Shown here: positions 1 through 5,296 of the stretch, piece after piece
Numbering within the stretch: the stretch's first letter is position 1
Layout: each line of letters opens with the position of its first letter
From: an uncultured Granulicatella sp.
GTDB taxonomy: Bacteria > Bacillota > Bacilli > Lactobacillales > Aerococcaceae
NCBI RefSeq assembly: GCF_938030755.1
Contig: NZ_CALHIF010000028.1
Coordinates: 1 to 5,296, forward strand
Direction of reading: 5' to 3'
DNA length: 5,296 nucleotides
The notes under the pieces: model-generated
Told to the model about the DNA's origin: nothing
The model's input: the letters and a program-made list of their open reading frames with translations, nothing else
Databases searched by the model: none
Made by a program: the position numbers and the translations under genes

Positions 1-1024
1 CCATCATGTGGTGAGGACAGTTCATTGGACGCAATACTAATAATTCGCCATCGCCCATATCCATTGGTGGGAACATATCTTCTTGATAGTGAGCCCAGTG
101 CCCTGATGTTTTGTAAAGACCTACATCAGCCATAACCGGAGTGTACACGTGTTGGTATCCAAGGCTAATTTCTTTATCCACGATGTAACGTTCGATTGTA
201 CGACGGATTGTAGCTCCTTTTGGTAACCAGAATGGTAATCCTGAACCTACTTCTTGGCTAATCATGAATAAGTCTAATTCTTTTCCTAATTTACGGTGGT
301 CACGTTCTTTTGCTTCTTCACGCATCTTCAAGAATTCTTTTAAGTCTGCTTTATCGAAGAATGCAGTTCCGTATACACGTTGCATCATCTTATTGTCAGA
401 GTTCCCTCTCCAGTAAGCTCCAGCAAGTGATAATAATTTGAAGACTTGGATACGTCCTGTTGAAGGAACGTGGATACCACGACATAAGTCTACGAAGTCT
501 TCTTGTTGGTAAACAGTGATTGTTTCATCTTCAGGTAAACCGTTAATCAATTCCACTTTATAAGGGTCGTTTGCAAAAATTTCTAGTGCTTCCTTGCGGC
601 TAACTTCGCGACGAACGATTGGGTAGTTTTCTTTAACGATTTTCATCATTTCTGCTTCTACTTCTGGAAGAGCATCTTCTGTTAATTGATTTGGCATATC
701 CGTATCGTAGTAGAATCCTGTTTCAATTGCTGGCCCTACCCCGAAGTGAATTCCTGGGTATAAACGTGTTAACGCATGTGCTAATAAGTGTGCTGTTGAA
801 TGACGTAAGATTCCTAATGCATCTTCGTGGTCTGGTGTAACGATTTCGATAGAAGCATCTTCTTCGATAGCGCGATCGAAATCCACTAATTCCCCGTTCA
901 CTTTACCTGCTAATGCTTTTTTCGCTAGGCTCTTGCTAATGCTTTCTGCAACTTCTTTTACTGTGATTCCTTTTGGAAACTCTTTAACGGCACCATCTGG
1001 AAAAGTAATTTTAATCATTGACAT
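1..1024 (-). CDS. thrS: Threonyl-tRNA synthetase, N-terminal part (cut by window edge)
   Basis: Attaches threonine to tRNA-Thr in the cytoplasm and hydrolyses mischarged Ser-tRNA-Thr. The window holds 341 complete codons of a protein usually near 640 residues, and no frameshift was seen. Residues 1-63 look like the TGS domain. The editing domain follows, with all four usual site residues visible: H75 and H79 in HSTAH, then C181 and H185 in DLCRGIHVP. The catalytic core begins near residue 245 with the class II motif 1 region (RRTIERYIVDKE, then YTPVM). It reaches C336 in LRPMNCPHHM, which matches the first zinc ligand (Cys334 in E. coli). Motifs 2 and 3 and the anticodon-binding domain lie outside. 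ATG 1024 was chosen because GAAGG lies 6 bases upstream; ATG 1018, two codons in, is possible but its spacing would be 12. A T-box leader controls it. Confidence 0.97.
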   Translation of the reverse strand, partial: MSMIKITFPDGAVKEFPKGITVKEVAESISKSLAKKALAGKVNGELVDFDRAIEEDASIEIVTPDHEDALGILRHSTAHLLAHALTRLYPGIHFGVGPAIETGFYYDTDMPNQLTEDALPEVEAEMMKIVKENYPIVRREVSRKEALEIFANDPYKVELINGLPEDETITVYQQEDFVDLCRGIHVPSTGRIQVFKLLSLAGAYWRGNSDNKMMQRVYGTAFFDKADLKEFLKMREEAKERDHRKLGKELDLFMISQEVGSGLPFWLPKGATIRRTIERYIVDKEISLGYQHVYTPVMADVGLYKTSGHWAHYQEDMFPPMDMGDGELLVLRPMNCPHHMM

Positions 1025-1062
1025 TTTCTTCCTTCTTTCCTTTTGAAAATTTTAAACCAAAC

Positions 1063-1098
1063 AAAAAATCCCATAGTCTGCTACTGCAAACTATGGGA
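1063..1098 (-). terminator. T-box-controlled intrinsic terminator of the thrS leader
   Basis: A 13-bp stem with one G-U pair (1086-1098 with 1069-1081) encloses a 4-base loop and is followed by six U residues (1063-1068). It stops transcription before thrS when charged tRNA-Thr is plentiful. It ends about 38 bases before the thrS start codon. Confidence 0.95.
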
Positions 1099-1123
1099 CG
1101 TCATTCTCTACGTGGTTCCACCC
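1095..1123 (-). promoter_or_regulatory. T-box element / antiterminator helix
   Basis: The T-box core reads GGGTGGAACCACGT. GGG (1121-1123) pairs with CCC (1095-1097), ACGT (1110-1113) pairs with ACGT (1098-1101), and the bulge between them is TGGAACC. In this family the TGGN part of the bulge pairs with the tRNA acceptor end. TGGA here predicts a tRNA ending in UCCA, so discriminator base U. The 3' arm shares bases 1095-1098 with the terminator stem, so the two structures exclude each other. The usual consensus is ACCGCG; here it is ACCACG. Confidence 0.9.
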
Positions 1124-1316
1124 AAATTCATTTGTCTCTCATTGACAAACCTTAAACGGACTAACGCTCCGATACGCCTTACTCTACTCATTTCAAGTAA
1201 GGATTCAAAAGTGGTAAAACTATTCCGGATAAAGTGTTGCACCAACCCACTTTTCTCTAAAATGTAACCAAGAGATAGTTTCTTGTCTTTTTCATCATTT
1301 TCAAAATATTTAGTTC

Positions 1317-1336
1317 ATTAGTATTTAACCACTAAT
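1317..1336. repeat. Short inverted repeat over the thrS promoter -10
   Basis: ATTAGT (1317-1322) and ACTAAT (1331-1336) form a perfect 6-base inverted repeat around an 8-base centre that contains the -10 hexamer. It could be an operator, or chance in AT-rich DNA. There is no U-run after it, so it is not an intrinsic terminator. Confidence 0.4.
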
Positions 1337-1351
1337 CTATTTTATTTTCAA
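1323..1351 (-). promoter_or_regulatory. Probable thrS promoter
   Basis: The -35 is TTGAAA (1346-1351) and the -10 is TTAAAT (1323-1328), with a 17-base spacer and a TGG just before the -10 that fits an extended -10. Transcription would start near 1316, about 20 bases ahead of T-box Stem I, as expected for such leaders. The -35 begins 10 bases after the dnaI stop codon. Each hexamer is imperfect, so position supports the call as much as sequence does. Confidence 0.65.
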
Positions 1352-1360
1352 GCATTTTAG

Positions 1361-2284
1361 TTAAGATGGATTTCTGTGATTAATACCATCTACAAAATAC
1401 TCTTTTGCTAAGAAACGAATTCGCTCAATGAGACGTTTTGCTTTTAATGTTTCTTCATTATTTTGTCCAGAAACTGAAAAATGCTCTTCTAATTCATTAA
1501 AATCAAAATTAGAAGTAAAAAATGTTGGCAATTCCTGAAGCATACGGTATTGGAGAATAACCATTAGTACTTCATCTCTAAACCATGCACTTTTCATTTC
1601 CGCACCAATATCATCTAAAACCAAAATTGGTGTTTCTTTAATCTTTAACAATTTTTCTTCAACTTTGTTTGTTGAAATAGCTTGTTTCATTTCAAAACTA
1701 AAAGTAGGAACATTTACTAATGTTATTTCTACACCTTTTTGAGAGATTTGATTAGCTAGAGCCCCCATCATATAGGTCTTTCCTACTCCAAAAGGTCCCG
1801 ATAAATAAAGACCTTTATGATACTCATTCTTATCCGGTGTATATTTTTCTATGAAGTTTATCAATTCTTGAATCACATCTTGACGTTCAGCAGTCATCGA
1901 AAGATTTGAAAAGCTAGCTTCTGCAATGTTTTTAGGCATATTAATCGAGTGAATCAATCGTCTACGTTTACGTTCTCTTTCTTCCCGAATCGCTTCTTCA
2001 GTCCTACTATATGTTACCAATATAAAGCCATTGTGTACTTCAAGCGATGGTTCTAACCCTGGAGCTTTTACGGCTTGTTGATTTTTTCTGGCGTCTCTTT
2101 CCATAATGAACTCTAATAACGCAGAGGTTCCTTTACGAACGGCTTGCGGATCTAATTCACTTTTATGACGTTCTAAAAACGATTTTACTTCTTCATCAGA
2201 GTATATTTGTTCTTCGATAGCTTTTAAATTTGGAATCTTTTGATCCGCCTCTCTTTGATTTAATAATCCTTTAAAACCTTCCAT
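1361..2284 (-). CDS. dnaI: Primosomal helicase loader DnaI
   Basis: AAA+ ATPase that loads the replicative helicase (DnaC in Bacillus naming) onto DNA at the origin and at restart sites. The product is 307 residues from the chosen start; B. subtilis DnaI is about 311. Residues 1-115 form the helicase-binding N-terminal domain, ending in a very basic stretch (REERERKRRR). The AAA+ domain follows: Walker A GPFGVGKT (163-170), Walker B ILVLDDIGAE (220-229), sensor 1 TSNF (257-260) and RLIERI (284-289) with arginines in the usual arginine-finger/sensor 2 region. There is no cysteine anywhere, so the zinc site known in the B. subtilis N-domain cannot form here. The start at 2284 has GGAGGTGA 8 bases upstream; the ATG at 2299 would put that SD inside the coding region. 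It is the last gene of the coaE operon, 14 bases after dnaB. Confidence 0.96.
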   Translation of the reverse strand: MEGFKGLLNQREADQKIPNLKAIEEQIYSDEEVKSFLERHKSELDPQAVRKGTSALLEFIMERDARKNQQAVKAPGLEPSLEVHNGFILVTYSRTEEAIREERERKRRRLIHSINMPKNIAEASFSNLSMTAERQDVIQELINFIEKYTPDKNEYHKGLYLSGPFGVGKTYMMGALANQISQKGVEITLVNVPTFSFEMKQAISTNKVEEKLLKIKETPILVLDDIGAEMKSAWFRDEVLMVILQYRMLQELPTFFTSNFDFNELEEHFSVSGQNNEETLKAKRLIERIRFLAKEYFVDGINHRNPS

Positions 2285-2289
2285 TGTGG

Positions 2290-2297
2290 TCACCTCC
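2290..2297 (-). promoter_or_regulatory. Ribosome binding site that sets the dnaI start
   Basis: GGAGGTGA matches the usual 16S anti-SD tail over 8 bases, and its GGAGG core is 8 bases from ATG 2284. It lies between the dnaB stop codon (2299-2301) and dnaI, and it argues against the alternative ATG at 2299, which overlaps the dnaB stop as TAATG. Confidence 0.88.
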
Positions 2298-2298
2298 A

Positions 2299-3723
2299 TT
2301 ATTGTTGTTCTCTTATATTATTTGTGTTTAATTTGGAAATCCGTTCTAATAACTCTTGTTTTTTCTCAGGGGGAAGTTCTGTTTCTTGATTCATTTTTTG
2401 GTTATTTACCCAGTCTGGGACTGGTTCTTTATATCCTTGTTTTCGATTATTTTTATACTTACCCGCATTATGCAATTGCTGTTTCCGCTTAACCTCTCTT
2501 TGTAAATCACGGTTCCTTACAGCATCTATCGCCTCTTTAGCGCTTTGAATCCCTTTGGTTGCCCAGTCGTTAGCAATCGCATCTACAAAGTTCCTTGCAA
2601 GTGTCGCATGATCCAACTGGACTAGCGCATAGTGGAATAAAATATTGAGCACTTCATTAGGAAGACCACTCACGGAGACTAAATCAAAAATTAATTGTCT
2701 CTCCGCTTTAGAAACATACCCTTTTTTCTGCGTCTTTATACTGGAGACAAAATCAATGGGGGCTAATTCTTTTGAAGCTTGAATTAACATCCCGATTGCA
2801 TCATCTTCTACCGAAGAGACTTCCTCAGACGTTTCAGATTTTTCTTTCATTTCTTCTGTGACAGAATGATTTTTCTTCTCTCTCATTAGGTTCACTTTAT
2901 TTTGAGCGGCTTCTTGACCTAATTTCAGTAAGAATTCTTCATCAATAACTTTAGTCGATAAATCTGATGCAATCACTAAGAATTGAGCGATTTCTGATTC
3001 AGAAAAGCCATACGCTTTATACAATACATCAACGATTCTTTTGACTTCCTTTGTTAAAGAATCCAAATCTACAAATTCCGTCTTCAACAGTCCTTCAATC
3101 AAGTCCCAATCGACTTCAGATGAAAATTCCATTGGCGCTTGTTGTTTTCCATCCATCACCATTCTTTTTTCTTGTGAGAGATTTCTGGTATAAGACTCCA
3201 TATTATACGGAAGTCTGTACACTTCTTCAAATTGAGCGCTATTTAAGTCCCCTAAATTCCCGACGTTAGCAGCTAAAAATCTCTGCTTCAATTTTTCAAA
3301 CCGATGATTTCCCACTTGATTCAATAGTAAAGTGGACAGAAGTGCATCTTTAAAAAAGAGTCTTGGAGAAGTTGGCGCTAGCAATTCCATCGTATAGGTT
3401 TGAGGACGAGAAGCAGTAGGTTCCTTATGATATGTCTTCAAAAGCCCAATGCCTTCTAGTCTAGATTTTGCTAAATGAAAATCTGGCATTCCTAAATTTG
3501 TCATGGACAGTAATTCAGAAATTGAAAATACCTCACTCTGATACGCAGATGGAGATAATTCACCGTATAAAGTAGCATACAAAAGTGTGGCTTCTTTCCC
3601 AATAAACGGAGCATATAATTGCATTAAAAATTGTATTTCTCTTTCAGTAATCCAAACGGGTTGAATGACTAAAATTCCGTCCATTGGTTTATATTTGGAC
3701 CACGGAAATTCTTTTGACTGCAT
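2299..3723 (-). CDS. dnaB: Replication initiation / helicase-loading protein DnaB (Firmicutes type)
   Basis: This is the Firmicutes DnaB, a co-loader that works with DnaD and DnaI at the origin and in restart and is reported as membrane-associated in B. subtilis. It is not the E. coli DnaB helicase. The length is 474 residues against about 472 in B. subtilis. Residues 1-280 fit the DDBH1 winged-helix and helical region. An acidic, low-complexity linker at about 282-308 leads to the DDBH2 (DnaB_2) domain at about 309-402. The domain's YxxxIxxxW signature is present as FVDAIANDW (F379, I383, W387), with Phe for Tyr. The tail, about 403-474, is hydrophilic and rich in K, R, N and Q. No Walker motifs, membrane segment or cysteine are seen. 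ATG 3723 has AGAAAGGAAT upstream, core about 9 bases away. It lies 17 bases after nrdR, with no promoter or terminator between. Confidence 0.95.
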   Translation of the reverse strand: MQSKEFPWSKYKPMDGILVIQPVWITEREIQFLMQLYAPFIGKEATLLYATLYGELSPSAYQSEVFSISELLSMTNLGMPDFHLAKSRLEGIGLLKTYHKEPTASRPQTYTMELLAPTSPRLFFKDALLSTLLLNQVGNHRFEKLKQRFLAANVGNLGDLNSAQFEEVYRLPYNMESYTRNLSQEKRMVMDGKQQAPMEFSSEVDWDLIEGLLKTEFVDLDSLTKEVKRIVDVLYKAYGFSESEIAQFLVIASDLSTKVIDEEFLLKLGQEAAQNKVNLMREKKNHSVTEEMKEKSETSEEVSSVEDDAIGMLIQASKELAPIDFVSSIKTQKKGYVSKAERQLIFDLVSVSGLPNEVLNILFHYALVQLDHATLARNFVDAIANDWATKGIQSAKEAIDAVRNRDLQREVKRKQQLHNAGKYKNNRKQGYKEPVPDWVNNQKMNQETELPPEKKQELLERISKLNTNNIREQQ

Positions 3724-3740
3724 TCCTTCAATTCCTTTCT

Positions 3741-4208
3741 TTAATCTTTATTGTCCATTTCAAAAGACATACGTTCTAATTCTTTTAAGAACATTTTTCG
3801 GTCTGTAAACTGACGATACACACTGGCAAAACGAATATAAGCAATATCGTCAATTTTAGATAAATGATCCATAACCATTTCCCCAATTAAAGTGCTTGAT
3901 ACTTCATTTTCCCCTTCTTGGTTAATCGAACGTTCAATTTCATTGACAATAGTTTCTAACTGTCCCAATGAAACAGGACGTTTTTCAGCTGAACGAACTA
4001 AGCCATTTAATAATTTTTCACGACTAAATTCTTCACGATTGCCATTTCTTTTGATAACGAGTAATGGTGCTTTTTCTAAACGTTCAAAAGTCGTAAAGCG
4101 GTAGCCACATTCTTCACACTCTCTTCTTCTACGAATCGAACGTCCATCATCTGCCGGACGACTATCTACTACACGAGAACCATTATTTTTACATTTTGGA
4201 CATTGCAT
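3741..4208 (-). CDS. nrdR: Ribonucleotide reductase transcriptional repressor NrdR
   Basis: Zinc and ATP/dATP-binding repressor of ribonucleotide reductase operons, acting at NrdR boxes. The product is 155 residues, near the usual 150-155. An N-terminal zinc ribbon has C3, C6, C31 and C34, with the family pattern VVDSRPADDGRSIRRRRECEEC around it. An ATP-cone spans about 48-138 (LLVIKRNGNREEFSREKL and on), followed by a short charged tail. ATG 4208 is preferred to the GTG at 4217: it gives the standard MQCPxC start and has GAGG 8 bases upstream, while the GTG would overlap that SD. I noticed no NrdR box in the window, though I did not search for one exhaustively, and no reductase gene is present, so its targets lie elsewhere. 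The gene probably has its own promoter at the end of coaE as well as the upstream one. Confidence 0.97.
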   Translation of the reverse strand: MQCPKCKNNGSRVVDSRPADDGRSIRRRRECEECGYRFTTFERLEKAPLLVIKRNGNREEFSREKLLNGLVRSAEKRPVSLGQLETIVNEIERSINQEGENEVSSTLIGEMVMDHLSKIDDIAYIRFASVYRQFTDRKMFLKELERMSFEMDNKD

Positions 4209-4214
4209 TAAAAA

Positions 4215-4225
4215 CACCTCTCCTT
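4215..4225 (-). promoter_or_regulatory. Ribosome binding site that sets the nrdR start
   Basis: AAGGAGAGGTG holds two overlapping SD-like cores, AAGGAG and GAGGTG. The GAGG core is 8 bases from ATG 4208, and the other is 11 away. The in-frame GTG at 4217 starts inside this site and so is unlikely to be used. Confidence 0.8.
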
Positions 4226-4243
4226 ATTGTGCTTATTCGATTA

Positions 4244-4272
4244 ATTATATCATTTTTGTTGGAAATTTTCGA
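4244..4272 (-). promoter_or_regulatory. Probable internal promoter for nrdR-dnaB-dnaI
   Basis: The -10 is a perfect TATAAT (4244-4249), preceded by TGA to give an extended -10 (TGnTATAAT). A TCGAAA at 4267-4272 lies 17 bases upstream as a 4-of-6 -35. Transcription would start near 4237, leaving about 29 bases of leader before nrdR. The TG of the extended -10 is part of the coaE stop codon TGA. No experiment supports it, but the match is the best promoter in the window. Confidence 0.7.
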
Positions 4273-4849
4273 GTAGCCACTGATGAACCCTGGCTTCTAA
4301 TTCTTCAATAGACCCTTCATTAGTCCAAACGATATCCGCCTTTTTGACTTTTTCTTCTAAAGACATTTGAGATTCTATTCTCTTTAGAGCCTCCTCTTTA
4401 GATAATCCATTGCGATTTTTTAGGCGTTGAATCTGAGTTTCCACTGAAACTGCCACTACGATTATTTCATCACAGAGAGCCTCATAATGCATCTCAAATA
4501 ACAGCGGGATATCTAGAATAAGAAGTGGATTGTTTTGTTTTTTTGCCTCTTGTATTTGAAGTTCAATTTCCGTTCTAATCAGAGGTTGAAGTAAATCGTT
4601 GACCTCCTTTAAAACGGAAGCGTCACTGAACATTTTTATGCCTAATTGCGCTCTGTCTAATGAACCATCATCCAATAAAATAGAGTTCCCGAATCGTTTT
4701 GTCAGAGACTTCAGCCCTACTGAATCTTTTTCAACAACTTTTCTTGCGATGACATCTGCATCGATAATCGGAACGCCAACTTTTTTAAATATATTCGAAA
4801 CGGTTGATTTTCCACTAGCAATCCCACCTGTTAATCCGATTACTCTCAT
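4250..4849 (-). CDS. coaE: Dephospho-CoA kinase CoaE
   Basis: Catalyses the last step of CoA synthesis, the ATP-dependent phosphorylation of the 3'-OH of dephospho-CoA, in the cytoplasm. The 199-residue length is normal. A P-loop is seen at GLTGGIASGKST (residues 5-16). DAD (30-32) supplies the conserved substrate and catalytic aspartate region. A family motif appears as LDIPLLFE, and a lid segment as QRLKNRNGLSKEEALKRI followed by SQMSLEEK. GGAGG lies 6 bases before ATG 4849. The stop is TGA at 4250-4252. It is the first gene of the operon, and 41 bases separate it from nrdR. In Bacillus, coaE also precedes nrdR-dnaB-dnaI, but it usually follows polA and mutM, which are absent here. Confidence 0.97.
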   Translation of the reverse strand: MRVIGLTGGIASGKSTVSNIFKKVGVPIIDADVIARKVVEKDSVGLKSLTKRFGNSILLDDGSLDRAQLGIKMFSDASVLKEVNDLLQPLIRTEIELQIQEAKKQNNPLLILDIPLLFEMHYEALCDEIIVVAVSVETQIQRLKNRNGLSKEEALKRIESQMSLEEKVKKADIVWTNEGSIEELEARVHQWLLENFQQK

Positions 4850-4898
4850 CTTTTTCCTCCAATAGTTCTTGTAAAACCTATGTTAGTTCAAAATGCCC

Positions 4899-4927
4899 AT
4901 TGTAGCAAGTTCTTTTCACATCCATAA
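4899..4927 (-). promoter_or_regulatory. Candidate promoter of the coaE operon
   Basis: TACAAT (4899-4904) is a 5-of-6 -10 preceded by TGC, which makes an extended -10. The hexamer 17 bases upstream, TTATGG (4922-4927), is a poor -35, which extended -10 promoters tolerate. A second reading of the same DNA is TTGCTA (4903-4908) with TAACAT (4880-4885) and a 17-base spacer. The site lies between the pgi terminator and coaE, where a promoter is expected. Which reading is right cannot be settled by eye. Confidence 0.5.
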
Positions 4928-4940
4928 TCCAAAAAGATAC

Positions 4941-4973
4941 AAAAACACCGCATCCCCAACTTGAGAATGCGGT
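4941..4973 (-). terminator. Intrinsic terminator of pgi
   Basis: An 11-bp stem with two G-U pairs (4963-4973 with 4947-4957) has a 5-base loop and is followed by G and five U residues (4941-4945). It starts 7 bases after the pgi stop codon and separates pgi from the coaE operon. There is no U-run on the other strand, so it acts in one direction. Confidence 0.93.
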
Positions 4974-4980
4974 ATGCTTA

Positions 4981-5296
4981 TTATAAGCGTTCGTTTAATT
5001 CTTTTGCTAAGTCTTCGAATCCTGGTTTTCCAAGTAAAGCAAACATATTTTTCTTGTATGCTTCTACCCCTGGTTGGTCAAATGGATTTACACCATTTAA
5101 GTAACCGGAAATTCCAACCGCGATTTCGAAGAAGTAGATTAAGTGACCTAATGTGTATGCTGACATATCAGGAATGTTGACTACAAAGTTTGGAACTTGA
5201 CCGTCTGTATGCGCTAGTAATGTTCCTTGGAAAGCTTTTGTATTGACAAAGTCCATTGTTTTTCCTTGTAAGTATCCTAAACCATCTAAGTCTTCT
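4981..5296 (-). CDS. pgi: Glucose-6-phosphate isomerase, C-terminal end (cut by window edge)
   Basis: Interconverts glucose 6-phosphate and fructose 6-phosphate in glycolysis, in the cytoplasm. Only the last 104 complete codons are present, of a protein near 450 residues in Firmicutes. The reading frame continues through the window edge upstream of the internal Met at 5256 (preceding residues EDLDGLGYLQGKT), so that Met is not the start. The segment matches the family C-terminus: AFQGTLLAHTDG, VNIPDMSAYTLGHLIYFFE, and the signature GVNPFDQPGVEAYKKN. Its first lysine (codon 5053-5055) matches the catalytic lysine of the family. The protein ends GKPGFEDLAKELNERL with a TAA stop at 4981-4983. 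A terminator follows, so pgi is a separate transcription unit from coaE. Confidence 0.96.
   Translation of the reverse strand, partial: EDLDGLGYLQGKTMDFVNTKAFQGTLLAHTDGQVPNFVVNIPDMSAYTLGHLIYFFEIAVGISGYLNGVNPFDQPGVEAYKKNMFALLGKPGFEDLAKELNERL

Larger units (their letters stand above)
1063..1297 (-). promoter_or_regulatory. T-box riboswitch leader of thrS (tRNA-Thr sensing)
   Basis: This leader RNA binds uncharged tRNA-Thr and then lets transcription continue into thrS. The Stem I base pairs 1287-1296 with 1202-1211 around tandem GA/GA, which fits the conserved kink-turn. Next comes the specifier loop (5' side 1282-1286, 3' side 1212-1216), where the bases 1215 to 1213 read ACC, a threonine codon, followed by the usual purine A at 1212. 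The helix above it is AAACTAT (1275-1281) with ATAGTTT (1217-1223). The distal part has the conserved AGAGA and GGTTGGTGCAA loop, closed by AAGTG/CACTT (1248-1252 with 1232-1236). A hairpin TTTGTC/GACAAA sits just before the T-box element, and the antiterminator and terminator follow. The motifs were read by eye with no folding program, but they agree with one another and with the downstream gene. Confidence 0.95.

Noticed and set aside
174..182. TTATCCACG, one mismatch from a DnaA box
   Set aside because: A single copy inside thrS coding sequence (IVDKE region on the minus strand), with no neighbouring boxes or AT-rich unwinding region. Chance is likely.
1043..1267. A 74-codon plus-strand open frame across the thrS leader
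   Set aside because: It lies wholly over the T-box structure on the other strand, matches no known family by eye, and its start sits beside the terminator stem with no SD. The RNA structure explains the sequence.
2845..2925. Low-complexity acidic and lysine-rich stretch in dnaB, a possible repeat or insertion
   Set aside because: There are no true repeat units, the protein has normal family length, and a charged linker between DDBH1 and DDBH2 is expected.
4209..4217. GTG start for nrdR three codons upstream
   Set aside because: It overlaps the SD, has almost no spacing to one, and would add residues before the conserved MQCPxC N-terminus.
4941..4973. Possible bidirectional terminator between coaE and pgi
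   Set aside because: The plus strand has no T-run after the stem, and no plus-strand gene enters from that side.
2286..5180. Plus-strand open frames of 68-88 codons opposite dnaI, dnaB, nrdR, coaE and pgi
   Set aside because: Each is antisense to a well-recognised gene, and they look like shadows of the coding strand, with no family features.
1..5296. Novel system, mobile element, CRISPR array, tRNA or rRNA gene
   Set aside because: No long direct or inverted repeats, transposase-like frames, spaced repeats or tRNA cloverleaf were seen. Recognised genes and their control elements account for nearly all of the window.

Overview
The window looks like an ordinary chromosomal housekeeping region of a low-GC Gram-positive bacterium (Firmicutes), most likely a member of the Lactobacillales. 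This rests on the AT-rich sequence, strong Shine-Dalgarno (SD) sites, the nrdR-dnaB-dnaI replication cluster found only in Firmicutes, a T-box leader before a threonyl-tRNA synthetase gene, and a DnaI that lacks the Bacillus zinc-binding cysteines. I cannot name the genus from the sequence alone.

Every gene lies on the minus strand, so transcription runs from high to low coordinates. The order is: the C-terminal end of pgi (cut by the window edge) and its intrinsic terminator; a short gap with a promoter; coaE, nrdR, dnaB and dnaI, closely spaced as one operon; a 336-base non-coding stretch with a promoter and a complete thrS T-box; and the N-terminal 341 codons of thrS (cut by the other edge). 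A good extended -10 promoter overlaps the coaE stop codon, so nrdR-dnaB-dnaI can probably also be transcribed without coaE. I see no intrinsic terminator between dnaI and the thrS promoter. Read-through from the replication operon would therefore be stopped or passed at the T-box.

Functionally, coaE makes CoA, nrdR represses ribonucleotide reductase genes according to nucleotide levels, and DnaB and DnaI load the replicative helicase at origins and restart sites. thrS charges tRNA-Thr and its leader senses uncharged tRNA-Thr. pgi belongs to glycolysis and is transcriptionally separate.

Two start codons were moved from the longest reading frame. dnaI is placed at 2284, where an SD with a perfect anti-SD match lies 8 bases upstream. 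nrdR is placed at an ATG at 4208, which gives the family's standard MQCPxC N-terminus.

I found no new system, mobile element, CRISPR array or tRNA gene. The points most worth a second look are the cysteine-free DnaI and DnaB pair, the internal promoter on the coaE stop codon, the variant T-box element with a re-paired antiterminator helix, and pgi sitting next to coaE.
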